Position numbers and translations under genes: made by a program
From: an uncultured Erythrobacter sp.
Lineage (GTDB): Bacteria > Pseudomonadota > Alphaproteobacteria > Sphingomonadales > Sphingomonadaceae
DNA: 64,000 nt
Direction of reading: 5' to 3'
Assembly: GCA_947501005.1 (NCBI GenBank)
Contig: CANMTU010000001.1
Location: 830,501-894,500, forward strand
The notes under the pieces: model-generated
What the model saw: only the letters and a program-made list of their open reading frames with translations
Told to the model about the DNA's origin: nothing
The model's database searches: none
In this document: positions 1 through 10,058 of the stretch, piece by piece
Position numbering within the stretch: the stretch's first letter is position 1
Layout of the letters: every line of letters begins with the position of its first letter

Positions 1-1491
1 GACAATCTGCCCGACCCCACCGTGAACCTCGGGCTGGATCTTGCGGGCGGCAGTCATATCCTGCTCGAGGCGGACCCCGCGCAGGTTGCCAGTCAGCGGC
101 TCGATACGCTGGAGGAAAGCGTGCGCACCGCCATGCGGGGGGCCGAACCCCGGTTGCGGATCGGCGACGTCTCGACGCGCGGCGGGCGCTTGAGCTTCAT
201 GGTCGACGATGTCTCGCAGGTCGATCGCGCGCGCGAACTCATCCTGCCGCTGATCAACGGCACGGGTACGGTCCGCGAATGGGACCTGCAGGTGGTCGAT
301 AACCAGCGTTTCGTCCTCACCCCGACCGAACAGGGTCTCGCCAATGCGATCGACCAGGCGATGGACAGCGCCAAGGAAGTGATCGACCGGCGCATCAACG
401 CGCTCGGTACGCGCGAACCGACCATCATCCGCCAGGGCGACAACCGGATCGTGGTGCAGGTGCCGGGGCTGCAGAACCCGCAGCAGGTGAAGGAACTGGT
501 CGGCAAGACCGCGCGGCTCTCGTTCCAGCTGGTCGACCTGACCGCCCTGCCGGCCGACGTGCAGCAAGGCATTGCCCCGCCGGGCAGCGAGATCGTGCCC
601 TACGCCGCCAGCTCGGACTTTCCCGGCCAGTCGATCGCGGTGCAGCGATTGGGCGGCATTCGCGGCGACAATCTGACCGGCGCGCAGCAGAGCTTCGATC
701 CGCAGACCAACGAAGCGGTTGTCAGTATTCAGTTCGACGCCGATGGCGGGCGCCGCTTCGCCAAGCTGACGAGCGAGAACGTCAACAAGCCTTTCGCCAT
801 CATCCTCGATGGCGAGGTGCTCTCCGCGCCCAACATCAACGAGCCGATCCGCGGCGGCACCGCGCAGATTTCCGGCGGCTTCACGGTCGAAAGCGCGAAC
901 CAGCTGGCGATTTCGCTGCGCTCGGGCGCCTTGCCGGTCGACCTCGCAGTGGTCGAGGAGCGCACCGTCGGGCCCGATCTCGGTGCCGATTCGATCCGTC
1001 AGGGGCTCGTGGCGATGGGCGTCGGGACCTTGCTCGTCATCGTGCTGATGATCGCGACCTATGGCCGCTTCGGCGTCTATGCGACGGTGGCGCTGGTCAT
1101 CAACGTCCTCATGCTTCTGGGGATCATGGCGGCGCTGAACGCCACGCTCACGTTGCCCGGTATCGCCGGTTTCGTGCTGACCATCGGCGCGGCGGTCGAT
1201 GCCAACGTGCTGATCAACGAACGCATCCGGGAAGAGCGGAAACGCGGGCGCAAGATCGTCTCGGCGGTGGAAACCGGCTACAAGGAAGCGAGCCGTGCGA
1301 TCTACGATGCCAATGTGACCAACTTCATCGCCGGCGTCCTGCTGTTCCAGTTCGGCTCCGGCCCGATCAAGGGCTTCGCGGTGGTGCTGGTGATCGGCCT
1401 GTTCACCAGCGTCTTCACCGCCGTTCCGCTGACCCGTATGTGGGTCGCGCACTGGCTGCGCAATGCGCGGCCGAGCGAACTCAATCTATAA
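1..1491 (+). CDS. secD: Protein translocase subunit SecD (5' end truncated by the window edge)
   Basis: Reading frame is open to base 1 (DNLPDPTVNLGLDLAGGSHILLE); conserved SecD motifs LGLDLAGGSH and AAVDANVLINERIREE; followed by secF. Confidence 0.96.
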   Translation, partial: DNLPDPTVNLGLDLAGGSHILLEADPAQVASQRLDTLEESVRTAMRGAEPRLRIGDVSTRGGRLSFMVDDVSQVDRARELILPLINGTGTVREWDLQVVDNQRFVLTPTEQGLANAIDQAMDSAKEVIDRRINALGTREPTIIRQGDNRIVVQVPGLQNPQQVKELVGKTARLSFQLVDLTALPADVQQGIAPPGSEIVPYAASSDFPGQSIAVQRLGGIRGDNLTGAQQSFDPQTNEAVVSIQFDADGGRRFAKLTSENVNKPFAIILDGEVLSAPNINEPIRGGTAQISGGFTVESANQLAISLRSGALPVDLAVVEERTVGPDLGADSIRQGLVAMGVGTLLVIVLMIATYGRFGVYATVALVINVLMLLGIMAALNATLTLPGIAGFVLTIGAAVDANVLINERIREERKRGRKIVSAVETGYKEASRAIYDANVTNFIAGVLLFQFGSGPIKGFAVVLVIGLFTSVFTAVPLTRMWVAHWLRNARPSELNL

Positions 1492-1503
1492 GGGCATCGG
1501 ACG

Positions 1504-2481
1504 ATGAAACTCCTCAAGCTCGTCCCCGACGATACGAACATCAAGTTCCTCAAGCTGCGGATCCCGTTCTTCGCGGTCAGCCTCCTGCTGATCGCGTTGA
1601 GTTGGGCGCTGGTGTTCAGCAAGGGCCTCAATTACGGCGTTGATTTCGCCGGCGGCCTCGAAATCCGGGCCAGCTTCACCCAAAGCGAGCAGGCGCCGGT
1701 CTCGCAATTGCGCGAGGACGTGGCCCAGCTCGGCTATGGCGACCCGGTCGTGCAGCGCTTCGGCGAGGACAACCAGGTCTCGATCCGCGTCCGTCTGCCC
1801 GACGAGGTTTCGTCGAACAAGGACGCGGCGCAGCAGGCGGCGAACCGCATCGTGGCGGATTTGCGCTCCAATTATCCCGACTTCCGGCTCGACGGTAACG
1901 ACAACGTCTCGGGCAAGGTGTCCGACGAATTCCGGCAGGACGCGATCTTCGCGCTTGTCGCGGCCATGCTGGCGGTGGCGATCTATATCTGGATCCGCTT
2001 CGAATGGCAGTTCGGGGTGGGCGGTCTGTTCGCGCTGTTCCATGACGTTTCGCTGACACTGGGCATGTTCGCGCTGTTCCAGATGGAGTTCAGCCTCCAG
2101 ATCATCGCGGCAATCCTGGCAATCATCGGCTATTCGCTGAACGACACGATCGTCGTCTACGACCGGATCCGCGAGAATCTGAAGAAATACCGCAAGATGC
2201 CCGTGCCCGAACTGCTCGACCTGTCGGTGAACGAGACGCTGGCGCGCACCGTGATGACCTCGCTGACGCTGCTGATCGCGCTCGTCCCGCTGCTGCTGTT
2301 CGGCCCGGCGAGCCTGTTCGGCCTGACCGCGGCGATTACGCTCGGCATCTTCGTCGGCACCTACAGCTCGATCTACATGGCGGCGCCGTTGCTGGTCTGG
2401 ATGGGGGTGACCCCGCAGAGCTTCGTGCCGCAGGAATCGGTTGCCGACCGGCAGGAACGGATCGCGCGGGGCGAGGTCTGA
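1504..2481 (+). CDS. secF: Protein translocase subunit SecF
   Basis: NYGVDFAGG and GYSLNDTIVVYDRIREN motifs; adjacent to secD. Confidence 0.96.
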   Translation: MKLLKLVPDDTNIKFLKLRIPFFAVSLLLIALSWALVFSKGLNYGVDFAGGLEIRASFTQSEQAPVSQLREDVAQLGYGDPVVQRFGEDNQVSIRVRLPDEVSSNKDAAQQAANRIVADLRSNYPDFRLDGNDNVSGKVSDEFRQDAIFALVAAMLAVAIYIWIRFEWQFGVGGLFALFHDVSLTLGMFALFQMEFSLQIIAAILAIIGYSLNDTIVVYDRIRENLKKYRKMPVPELLDLSVNETLARTVMTSLTLLIALVPLLLFGPASLFGLTAAITLGIFVGTYSSIYMAAPLLVWMGVTPQSFVPQESVADRQERIARGEV

Positions 2482-2488
2482 TCCGGCC

Positions 2489-3061
2489 CTAGAGCCGCCG
2501 GACCAGCATCTCGACGACAGCGAGCCACGCCGGATTGTCCACCACGATCTGCTTCTCGCCATGGCCCGGGGGAAGCAGGCCGATGCGCCCGCCCTTCCGG
2601 TCGATCAAGCGGCCGAAGGCGAACCGGCCCGCACTGCGCGGAACCAGCACGTCGCGATTGACTGCGCGGCCCGCCTGGTCGGGTGCGATCTGCCGCAGCC
2701 AGAGCTGATCGCCCGGTCGGTATTCGCCCTGCGGATAGTCGATCGAGAGCACCAGCAGCGGCCCGTCGCCGCCGAAATCGGTCGCCAGAATGGCATCGCG
2801 CCGCTCGCTCAGCGCCTCGGGGCCGGAGGCGGTGAGAGTGGCGACGATCTGCGGGGCGGCGGCCTGCTCGGACCGGACGAGCAGTTCCGGTTCCACCTGC
2901 AAGGCGGCGGCAATCCGCTCCATCCACTTGAGCGACAGGTTGCGCATGCCCGTCTCCAACCGCCCGACGGTCTGCGCGGTGGTGGGCGGCGTGCAGGCGG
3001 CGGCCACATCGGCGAGGGTCATGTTCTTCTGTTTTCGGATATCGCGGATACGGTTGATCAC
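2489..3061 (-). CDS. XRE-family helix-turn-helix regulator with S24/CI-like C-terminal region
   Basis: N-terminal HTH (RIRDIRKQKNMTLADVAAACTPPTTAQTVGRLETGMRNLSLKWMERIAAALQV); C-terminal YRPGDQLWLRQI resembles the S24 fold. Confidence 0.8.
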   Translation of the reverse strand: MINRIRDIRKQKNMTLADVAAACTPPTTAQTVGRLETGMRNLSLKWMERIAAALQVEPELLVRSEQAAAPQIVATLTASGPEALSERRDAILATDFGGDGPLLVLSIDYPQGEYRPGDQLWLRQIAPDQAGRAVNRDVLVPRSAGRFAFGRLIDRKGGRIGLLPPGHGEKQIVVDNPAWLAVVEMLVRRL

Positions 3062-3148
3062 CTCGGTCTCCCTAACCAGATCGGTTTTAGGTCTTTCCTA
3101 CACGAACCAACTCTTTGCAAGTGCGCGCCTGCCAACCAGCACGGAAGG

Positions 3149-3628
3149 ATGGGCATGAAACGGGAATTGACGGAACGCGAACTGACGCAGATCGGCCCGA
3201 AGCGGGGTGGGACGCCCGGCAGGCGGGCGCGCAGCGTCACGGTGAATGTCGGCGAATCGCCGCTGTCCTGGCTGCACGCCCGGGGGCATATCGACGGGCG
3301 TCAGTTCGATGCGGGCGAGCGGCTGCGCAGCGATTACGAGCGCGCGCAACTGGCGCCCAGCATTACCATGAACTGGAACCCGGTGCGGGTTGATGGCGGC
3401 GGCGGCGGCGATCTCACCCCGTCGGAACGGCAGATGGCGGCGAAGGACCGCTTCGACGGCGCCATGGCCCAAGCGGGCGGCGGGCTGAAGGACGTGTTGT
3501 GGCGCGTCGTCTGCGCCGGCGCGGCGATGAGCGAGGCGGAAAAGGAACTGGGCTGGCCGGCGCGCAGCGGGAAGCTGGTGCTGAAACTCGCGCTCGACCG
3601 AGTGGCCGATTTCTATCGCATCCGTTGA
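3149..3628 (+). CDS. DUF6456-like helix-turn-helix protein
   Basis: Divergent from the XRE gene; pattern SPLSWLHARGHIDGRQFDAGERLRSDYERAQL...WRVVCAGAAMSEAEKELGWPARSGKLVLKLALDRVADFY. Confidence 0.7.
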   Translation: MGMKRELTERELTQIGPKRGGTPGRRARSVTVNVGESPLSWLHARGHIDGRQFDAGERLRSDYERAQLAPSITMNWNPVRVDGGGGGDLTPSERQMAAKDRFDGAMAQAGGGLKDVLWRVVCAGAAMSEAEKELGWPARSGKLVLKLALDRVADFYRIR

Positions 3629-3684
3629 TCGGCGGAACCTCGCTCATCCGCCCGCGCTTGATGGGGGAACAGCGGAGAACCCCG

Positions 3685-4266
3685 ATGAAATTGTATTATG
3701 CCCCCGGCGCCTGCAGCCTCGCCAGCCATATCGCCCTGATCGAAAGCGGCGTAGATTACGAGAAGACCAGTGTCGATCTGGGCGAGCACGAGACGGAGGA
3801 CGGCAGGGATTTCTACGAGATCAGCCCGCGCGGCTATGTCCCCGCGATCGGGACCGAGGATATGGGACTGCTTACCGAGAACCCCGCCGTGCTGACCTAT
3901 ATCGCCAACCGGACGACCGACCGCGATAACCACGCCGATCACTACAAGCGGCTCGAATGGCTGGGCTTCATCGGGACCGAGATCCACGGCAGCTTCGGCC
4001 CCCTGTTCGGCGGTGCCGACGGCAAGGCCAGGGACGATGCGAAGGCCAAGGTCGCAGACAAGTTCGCGCTGGCCGAGACGTTGATGGGTGGCCGCGACTG
4101 GCTGGTCGGCAATGGGCCGGGCGTGGCGGACAATTATCTTTTCGTGACGACCCTGTGGGCGGACAAGTTCGGGATCGACCTGCCGAAATCCTTGGAGGCG
4201 TTCCGCGCCCACAATCTCGAACGGCCAGCGGTGAAGCAGGCGATGGCCGAAGAAGGCCTGGATTAG
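3685..4266 (+). CDS. Glutathione S-transferase family protein
   Basis: MKLYYAPGACSLASHIALIESG N-terminal thioredoxin-like GST domain. Confidence 0.9.
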   Translation: MKLYYAPGACSLASHIALIESGVDYEKTSVDLGEHETEDGRDFYEISPRGYVPAIGTEDMGLLTENPAVLTYIANRTTDRDNHADHYKRLEWLGFIGTEIHGSFGPLFGGADGKARDDAKAKVADKFALAETLMGGRDWLVGNGPGVADNYLFVTTLWADKFGIDLPKSLEAFRAHNLERPAVKQAMAEEGLD

Positions 4267-4844
4267 GCACCGAACCTCTTCGCCACCTCGCGGCGCAGCG
4301 CGGGCAAGACTTCAGCCTCGAACCAGGGGTGCTCGCGCATGAACAGCGTGCTGCGCCAGGCGGGGTGGGGGAGGGGCAGGAAGCGCGGCAGGAAATCGCG
4401 GAACTCTGCGATCCGCCGTGCCATCGTCCAGCTTTTCGTATCAGGCAGATAGGCTTTCTGGGCGTAGGTGCCGACCAGCAGGGTCAGCCTGTCCTCCGGA
4501 AGTTCGCGCCAGACGCGCGGGTGCCACAAGGGCGCGCATTCGGGGCGGGGCGGTTTGTCGCCCCCCGCCGCCTTGCCGGGATAGCACAGCCCCATCGAGA
4601 CGATCGCCACCCGCGCGGAATCGTGCAATTCCTCGAATGTCAGGCCGAGCCATTGGGCCAGGCGCACGCCCGACTTGTCGTCGAAGGCGAAGCCGGATTC
4701 GTGCGTGATGCGGCCCGGCGCCTGCCCGATCACGACGATCCGGCTCGTCGGCGAGAACTGCACGATGGGCCGGGGACCGAGCGGCAGATGTTCGGCGCAC
4801 AGGGTGCAGGCCCGGATCTCGCGGTGCAGCGCCTCCGCGCTCAC
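4263..4844 (-). CDS. Uracil-DNA glycosylase family protein
   Basis: IVVIGQAPGRITHESGFAFDDKSGVRL and HPAWRSTLFMREHPWFEAEVLP motifs; 4-nt overlap with the upstream ABC-F gene. Confidence 0.85.
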   Translation of the reverse strand: MSAEALHREIRACTLCAEHLPLGPRPIVQFSPTSRIVVIGQAPGRITHESGFAFDDKSGVRLAQWLGLTFEELHDSARVAIVSMGLCYPGKAAGGDKPPRPECAPLWHPRVWRELPEDRLTLLVGTYAQKAYLPDTKSWTMARRIAEFRDFLPRFLPLPHPAWRSTLFMREHPWFEAEVLPALRREVAKRFGA

Positions 4845-6652
4845 CCCTCGACCTGTTCGGCCAGCATCAGCCAGCGTTCTTCCGCCGCGTCCTTCTCGGT
4901 GCGGGCGTTATCCAGACCCTTGGTGATGTTGGCGAATTTCTGCGGGTCTGCCGTGTAGAGTTCGGGGTCCGACAGAATGGCCTCGCCCCGTGCGATGGCG
5001 GCGTCCAGTTCGGCGATCCGGGCGGGCAGCAATTCGTAATCCCGCTGGTCCTTGTAGGAGAGCTTGTCGGCCCTGGGCGGCGGCGGCGGGGGAGGGGGCG
5101 GGGCGGCTTTTGAGGCCGATGCCCCGGCATCGCGGCCCGTTCCCGGCAGCGTGCGGCGCTTGCGTTCCCAATCCTCGTAGCCGCCGGCGACCACATCCAC
5201 CTTGCCGCTGCCGTCGAGGCCCAGCGTCACCGTCACCGTGCGGTCGAGAAAGTCGCGATCGTGGCTGACGATCAACACCGTGCCTTCGTAATCGGCGATC
5301 ACTTCCTGCAACAGGTCGAGCGTTTCGAGGTCGAGGTCGTTGGTCGGCTCGTCCAGCACCAGAAGGTTCGAAGCCTTGGCGAATTCGCGCGCCAGTAGCA
5401 GGCGGCTGCGCTCCCCACCCGAAAGGATGCCCACCTTGGTGTCGACCATGCTGGGATCGAACAGAAAGTCCTTCATATAGGCCTGCACGTGCTTGCGATG
5501 GCCCTGCACGTCGATCCAGTCGCCCCCTTCGACCAGCACGTCGCGCACTGTCTTGTCGGGAGAGAGGAGGGTGCGCTGCTGATCGATCATCACCCCGGTC
5601 AGCTTGTTCGAGATATCGACGGTGCCGCCATCGGGCGCAAGTTCGCCGGTGAGCATTTTGAGCAGCGTGGTCTTGCCCGCCCCGTTCGCGCCGACGATGC
5701 CGATCCGATCGCCCCGCTGGATGCGCAGGGAGAACGGCCGTATGATGGCCCGCCCATCGTAGCTTTTGGAAATATTGTCCGCGACGATAACCGATTTGGA
5801 GCGGAAGTCCTCCTCCGTCGCCAGCTTCAGCTTCGCCGTGCCGCCGCCGCTGATCATCGAGGCGCGCTGCGCCCGCATCTGCCACAGCTTTTCCAGCCGC
5901 CCCTGATTACGCTTGCGCCGGGCGGTGACCCCGCGTTCCAGCCAGTGGGCCTCGATCTTCAGTTTCGCGTCGAGCTTTTCGGCCGCGCGTGCTTCCTCGG
6001 CATAGACCTGTTCCTCCCACGCCTCGTAGCCGCCGAAGCCGATCTCCTTGCGCCGCATCTCGCCGCGATCGAGCCACAGGGTCGCGCGGGTCAGGCGTTT
6101 GAGGAAGGTGCGGTCGTGGCTGATGACGATGAACGCGCCCCTGTACCGCTCGAGCCAGCTTTCGAGCCAGTCGATCGCGGACAGGTCGAGATGGTTGGTC
6201 GGTTCGTCCATTAGCAACAGATCGGGATCCTGCGCCAGCGCGCGGGCGATGGCGGCGCGGCGTTTCTCGCCGCCGCTCGCGCCCCTGGTGCCGCGCGCCA
6301 TGTCGATGCCGAGTTGCCCGGCGATGGTCTCGATTTCGTGTTCGGCGGGGGCGTGATCGCCCGCCAGCGCCCATTCCATCAAGGTTTCGTGACTGGTGAG
6401 GTCGGGTTCCTGCTCCAGCGTCACGATGCGGGTGCCGGGTTTGACCTTGCGGATGCCGCGATCCGCCTCGATCCGGTCGTCGATCAGGCGGAACAGCGTC
6501 GTCTTGCCGACGCCGTTGCGCCCTATTAACGCCAGCCGGTCGCGCGCGCCGATATGCAGGTTGAGCTCTTCGCGGTCCGGCCCGCCCAGCAGCCAGCGGC
6601 CGCCCTGTTGCAGGCCGAGGCCTTCCCAGCTCAGGATTGGAGGTTGCGCCAT
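4841..6652 (-). CDS. ABC-F family ATPase (Uup-like)
   Basis: Two ABC domains (GRNGVGKTTL/SGGEKRRAAIARAL and GANGAGKTTL/LSGGERSRLLLAREF) plus C-terminal coiled coil; start chosen at MAQPPILSWEGLGLQ rather than the longer ORF. Confidence 0.92.
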   Translation of the reverse strand: MAQPPILSWEGLGLQQGGRWLLGGPDREELNLHIGARDRLALIGRNGVGKTTLFRLIDDRIEADRGIRKVKPGTRIVTLEQEPDLTSHETLMEWALAGDHAPAEHEIETIAGQLGIDMARGTRGASGGEKRRAAIARALAQDPDLLLMDEPTNHLDLSAIDWLESWLERYRGAFIVISHDRTFLKRLTRATLWLDRGEMRRKEIGFGGYEAWEEQVYAEEARAAEKLDAKLKIEAHWLERGVTARRKRNQGRLEKLWQMRAQRASMISGGGTAKLKLATEEDFRSKSVIVADNISKSYDGRAIIRPFSLRIQRGDRIGIVGANGAGKTTLLKMLTGELAPDGGTVDISNKLTGVMIDQQRTLLSPDKTVRDVLVEGGDWIDVQGHRKHVQAYMKDFLFDPSMVDTKVGILSGGERSRLLLAREFAKASNLLVLDEPTNDLDLETLDLLQEVIADYEGTVLIVSHDRDFLDRTVTVTLGLDGSGKVDVVAGGYEDWERKRRTLPGTGRDAGASASKAAPPPPPPPPPRADKLSYKDQRDYELLPARIAELDAAIARGEAILSDPELYTADPQKFANITKGLDNARTEKDAAEERWLMLAEQVEG

Positions 6653-6765
6653 AGGCCGCGCGAGGTAGGCGCAGACGCGCGGCCCCGCAAGCGGTCGAAC
6701 ATTCAGTTTGGCGAAAGTGGGCTGCGCGGTATGACGGCGCGACGCAACCGGCAAGGAGCCTGCCC

Positions 6766-7488
6766 ATGATCAAGACGTTCGTTTCCGCCGCCGCCCTCGC
6801 GGGCCTCGCCTCCGGAGCGCAGGCCGCCGAGGTGCAGATCGCGGCGAGCGGCCCGGTGGTCGAACTGACCGTGATGGAAGAGGTCGACACCGCGCCCGAC
6901 CTCGTCACCATCAGCGCCGGCGTGCAGACCGAGGCCCAGACCGCCGTCGCCGCCCTGCGCCAGAACTCGGTGGAAATGCGCCGGGTGATCGAGCGGATCA
7001 AGGCGCTCGGCATTGCGGACAGGGATATCCAGACCACCGGCATCAACGTGAACGCCCGCTACGATTACGATCAGGCCAGTCAGCGGCAGATCTTTCGCGG
7101 CTACATGGCCACGAACCGGGTGAGCGTGAAACTGCGCAAGGTCGACCGCACGGGCGAGGTCCTCGATGCGCTGGTCGCCGCCGGGGCGAACGAGATCAAC
7201 GGCCCCGATTTCTCCCTGGAAGACGACGAGGCGGCCAAGGCGCAGGCCCGCGCCAGCGCGATGAAGCGAGCGCAGGCGCAGGCGCAGGAATATGCGCGCC
7301 TTGCCGGCTATTCGGGTTTGCGCCTGCTGGAAATCAACGAGACCATCACCGGAAACGGCCCTATGCCGATGCAGCGCGAGAAAGGATCTGCGATCGTGGT
7401 GAGCGGATCGCGCATGGATGCACCCGTCCAGCCGGGCGAGGTTTCGACCGGCGTGAACGTGACCGTGAAGTACGAGATGACCCGCTGA
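6766..7488 (+). CDS. SIMPL domain-containing periplasmic protein (DUF541)
   Basis: Signal peptide; APDLVTISAGVQTEAQTAVAALRQNS...IKALGIADRDIQTTGINVNARY. Confidence 0.88.
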   Translation: MIKTFVSAAALAGLASGAQAAEVQIAASGPVVELTVMEEVDTAPDLVTISAGVQTEAQTAVAALRQNSVEMRRVIERIKALGIADRDIQTTGINVNARYDYDQASQRQIFRGYMATNRVSVKLRKVDRTGEVLDALVAAGANEINGPDFSLEDDEAAKAQARASAMKRAQAQAQEYARLAGYSGLRLLEINETITGNGPMPMQREKGSAIVVSGSRMDAPVQPGEVSTGVNVTVKYEMTR

Positions 7489-7550
7489 ACGATGGCATTT
7501 CGCCATATTCACAAGGTGTTCAATGCCCGCCGCCTACCAGCCGGGGCATC

Positions 7551-7859
7551 ATGAAACCATTTCTCGCATCCCTTTTCGCCGCCGCCCTCGTCGCCGGTCC
7601 GTTCGCCGCGACCGGGGCGGCGGCGCAGGACAGCCGCTCCGATCAGAACGAGGCGCGCAAGGAGATGAATGCCGGGCGCCTCGTCTCGCTGCGGCAGATC
7701 GAAGCGCGGATTCTGCCCATGATGCGGGATGCGGAATATATCGGCCCGGCCTACGATTCCACGGCTATGGCCTATCGCCTCAAATTCATTCGCGACGGGC
7801 GGGTCCTGTATGTCGACGTCGATGCGCGGACGGGTCGCATATTGGGACGCAGCCGGTAA
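7551..7859 (+). CDS. PepSY-like periplasmic protein
   Basis: Signal peptide followed by LKFIRDGRVLYVDVDARTGRILGRSR; located directly upstream of a two-component system. Confidence 0.75.
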   Translation: MKPFLASLFAAALVAGPFAATGAAAQDSRSDQNEARKEMNAGRLVSLRQIEARILPMMRDAEYIGPAYDSTAMAYRLKFIRDGRVLYVDVDARTGRILGRSR

Positions 7860-7942
7860 TCGTCGGCCGGGGCGAAACCCTGTTCATCCTGACGCGTTCA
7901 GACCGATGAACACAACGCGATAACCACAACGGGGCGGATTTC

Positions 7943-8620
7943 ATGCGCATACTCATCGTCGAGGACGAGCCTACGCTGGGCCAGCAGCTCAAGACCACGC
8001 TGGAGCAGAACGGCTATGCGATCGACCTGTCGACCGATGGCGAGGATGGCCATTTCCTCGGCAGTTCGGAAGAATACGATGCGGTCGTGCTCGATCTCGG
8101 CCTGCCGGAAATCGACGGGCTGACCGTGCTGCAGATGTGGCGCAAGGAAGGGCGCAAGTTCCCCGTCCTCGTGCTGACCGCGCGCGACAGCTGGAGCGAC
8201 AAGGTCGCAGGCCTCGATGCCGGGGCGGACGATTATCTTGCCAAGCCGTTCCAGACCGAGGAGCTGATCGCCCGCCTGCGCGCGCTGATCCGCCGCGCTT
8301 CGGGCAACACCTCGGCGGAACTCACGGCGGGCGACGTACGGCTGGATACGCGCTCGGGCCGGGTCACGCTGAAGGGCGAGCCGGTCAAGCTGACGGCGCA
8401 GGAATACAAGCTGCTGTCCTACCTCATCCATCACAAGGGCAAGGTGGTCAGCCGCACCGAACTGATCGAACACATCTACGATCAGGACTTCGATCGCGAT
8501 TCCAACACGATCGAGGTGTTCGTCACCCGCATCCGCAAGAAGCTGGGCGCCGAAGTGATCACGACGATCCGTGGCCTTGGTTACAGCCTCGACGACCCTG
8601 CCGACCAGCCGCGCGCCTGA
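7943..8620 (+). CDS. OmpR/PhoP-type response regulator
   Basis: MRILIVEDEPTLG receiver (VVLDLGLPEIDG, LTAR, KPF) plus winged-helix C-terminal domain. Confidence 0.95.
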   Translation: MRILIVEDEPTLGQQLKTTLEQNGYAIDLSTDGEDGHFLGSSEEYDAVVLDLGLPEIDGLTVLQMWRKEGRKFPVLVLTARDSWSDKVAGLDAGADDYLAKPFQTEELIARLRALIRRASGNTSAELTAGDVRLDTRSGRVTLKGEPVKLTAQEYKLLSYLIHHKGKVVSRTELIEHIYDQDFDRDSNTIEVFVTRIRKKLGAEVITTIRGLGYSLDDPADQPRA

Positions 8621-10058
8621 CGGGGCCGGGCCGGCGGACGGCGGCGAGACGGCGCCGCCCGCAGCCGCGCCGCGGGTGACGATGGCGCAGGCGCTGGGTT
8701 CGCGCAGCAGCCTTGCGCGGCGCATGATGCTGATCGCGGCGGGGTGGATCACCATCCTCCTGCTCGGCGGCGGGTTCGCGCTCGACCGGTCGCTGACCAA
8801 TCTGGTTCGCAACAATTTCGACGATCAGCTGGAATATCTGCTGAACTCGATGATCGTGGTGGCCGAGATCGATTCCGACGGGCAGGTCTATTTCAACCGC
8901 CCGCTGGGCGAGCCGCGCTTCCTCGAACCCAATAGCGGCCTCTATTACCAGATCAGCGCCGAAGGGCGGGAGGATTTTCCTTCCTATTCGCTCGCCGTCA
9001 TCCCCTCGCGCTCGCTGTGGGACACCACGCTGAAACAGCGCGACCATGTCGATAACGAACCCCATTTCTACGACAGCGACCAATTGCCCGCGGAACCGCT
9101 GCGGATCGTCGAGCGGACGGTGATCCTGCCCGACAGCAATTCCCGGTGGACCTTCAGCGTCGCCTCTGCCCGCGAGGAACTCGACCGCCAGATCGCGCGC
9201 ATCCGGGCCATCCTGATCTGGAGTTTTGCGGTCCTCGGCCTCGGCCTGTTGCTGCTCGCTCTGCTACAGAGCTGGTACGGCCTGTCGCCGCTGCGGCGGG
9301 TTCGCGCGGCGATCCAGTCGATGCGTTCGGCCGGGACCAACCGCATCACCGAACCGCTGCCGATGGAGGTCGAACCGCTGGTAGAGGAGATCAACGCCCT
9401 GCTCGCGCACAGCGAACGCCAGGCGGAAGAGGCGCGCACCCATGCCGGCAATCTCGCCCATGCTTTGAAGACGCCGCTGACGGTGCTGACCAATGCGGCG
9501 ACGGCGCATGCGCCCGATCTCGATACGGCCGTCATCCGCGAAACCCGCACGATGCAGCGCCATGTCGATCACCACCTCGCCCGGGCCCGCGCCGTCGGCC
9601 GCCGCGCGGTCGGCCATGCGCGCGTGCCGGTATGCGAAAGCGCCGAGGCCGTGCGCCGGGCGGTCGAACGGCTCTATCCCGACGCCAGGCTCGACATCGA
9701 CGGCAATCGCGGCGCGACGGTCGCGATCGAACGGCAGGACCTCGACGAGATCCTCGGCAATCTGGTCGAGAACGCGGCAAAATACGGCGGCGGCAGCGTG
9801 TTCACCACGGTCGATGCCGAACCAGATAGCAAGCTGTGCGTCATCTGGATCGAGGATGACGGCATGGGAATTCCCGAACAGGAACGGATGCGCATCTTCG
9901 ACCGCGGCGCCCGGCTGGATACCGGCAAGCCCGGCACCGGCCTCGGCCTTGCCATCGTGCGCGACGTGGCGGAAATCTACGGCGGCGAGGTGGAACTGGG
10001 CGAAAGCGAGGATCTCGGCGGCTTGATGGTGAAGCTCAAGCTGCCGCGCGCCGGCTAG
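8571..10058 (+). CDS. Sensor histidine kinase
   Basis: LAHALKTPLTVL H-box; N/G boxes NLVENAAKYG, IEDDGMGIP, GTGLGLAI; overlaps the response regulator gene. Confidence 0.93.
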   Translation: MALVTASTTLPTSRAPDGAGPADGGETAPPAAAPRVTMAQALGSRSSLARRMMLIAAGWITILLLGGGFALDRSLTNLVRNNFDDQLEYLLNSMIVVAEIDSDGQVYFNRPLGEPRFLEPNSGLYYQISAEGREDFPSYSLAVIPSRSLWDTTLKQRDHVDNEPHFYDSDQLPAEPLRIVERTVILPDSNSRWTFSVASAREELDRQIARIRAILIWSFAVLGLGLLLLALLQSWYGLSPLRRVRAAIQSMRSAGTNRITEPLPMEVEPLVEEINALLAHSERQAEEARTHAGNLAHALKTPLTVLTNAATAHAPDLDTAVIRETRTMQRHVDHHLARARAVGRRAVGHARVPVCESAEAVRRAVERLYPDARLDIDGNRGATVAIERQDLDEILGNLVENAAKYGGGSVFTTVDAEPDSKLCVIWIEDDGMGIPEQERMRIFDRGARLDTGKPGTGLGLAIVRDVAEIYGGEVELGESEDLGGLMVKLKLPRAG

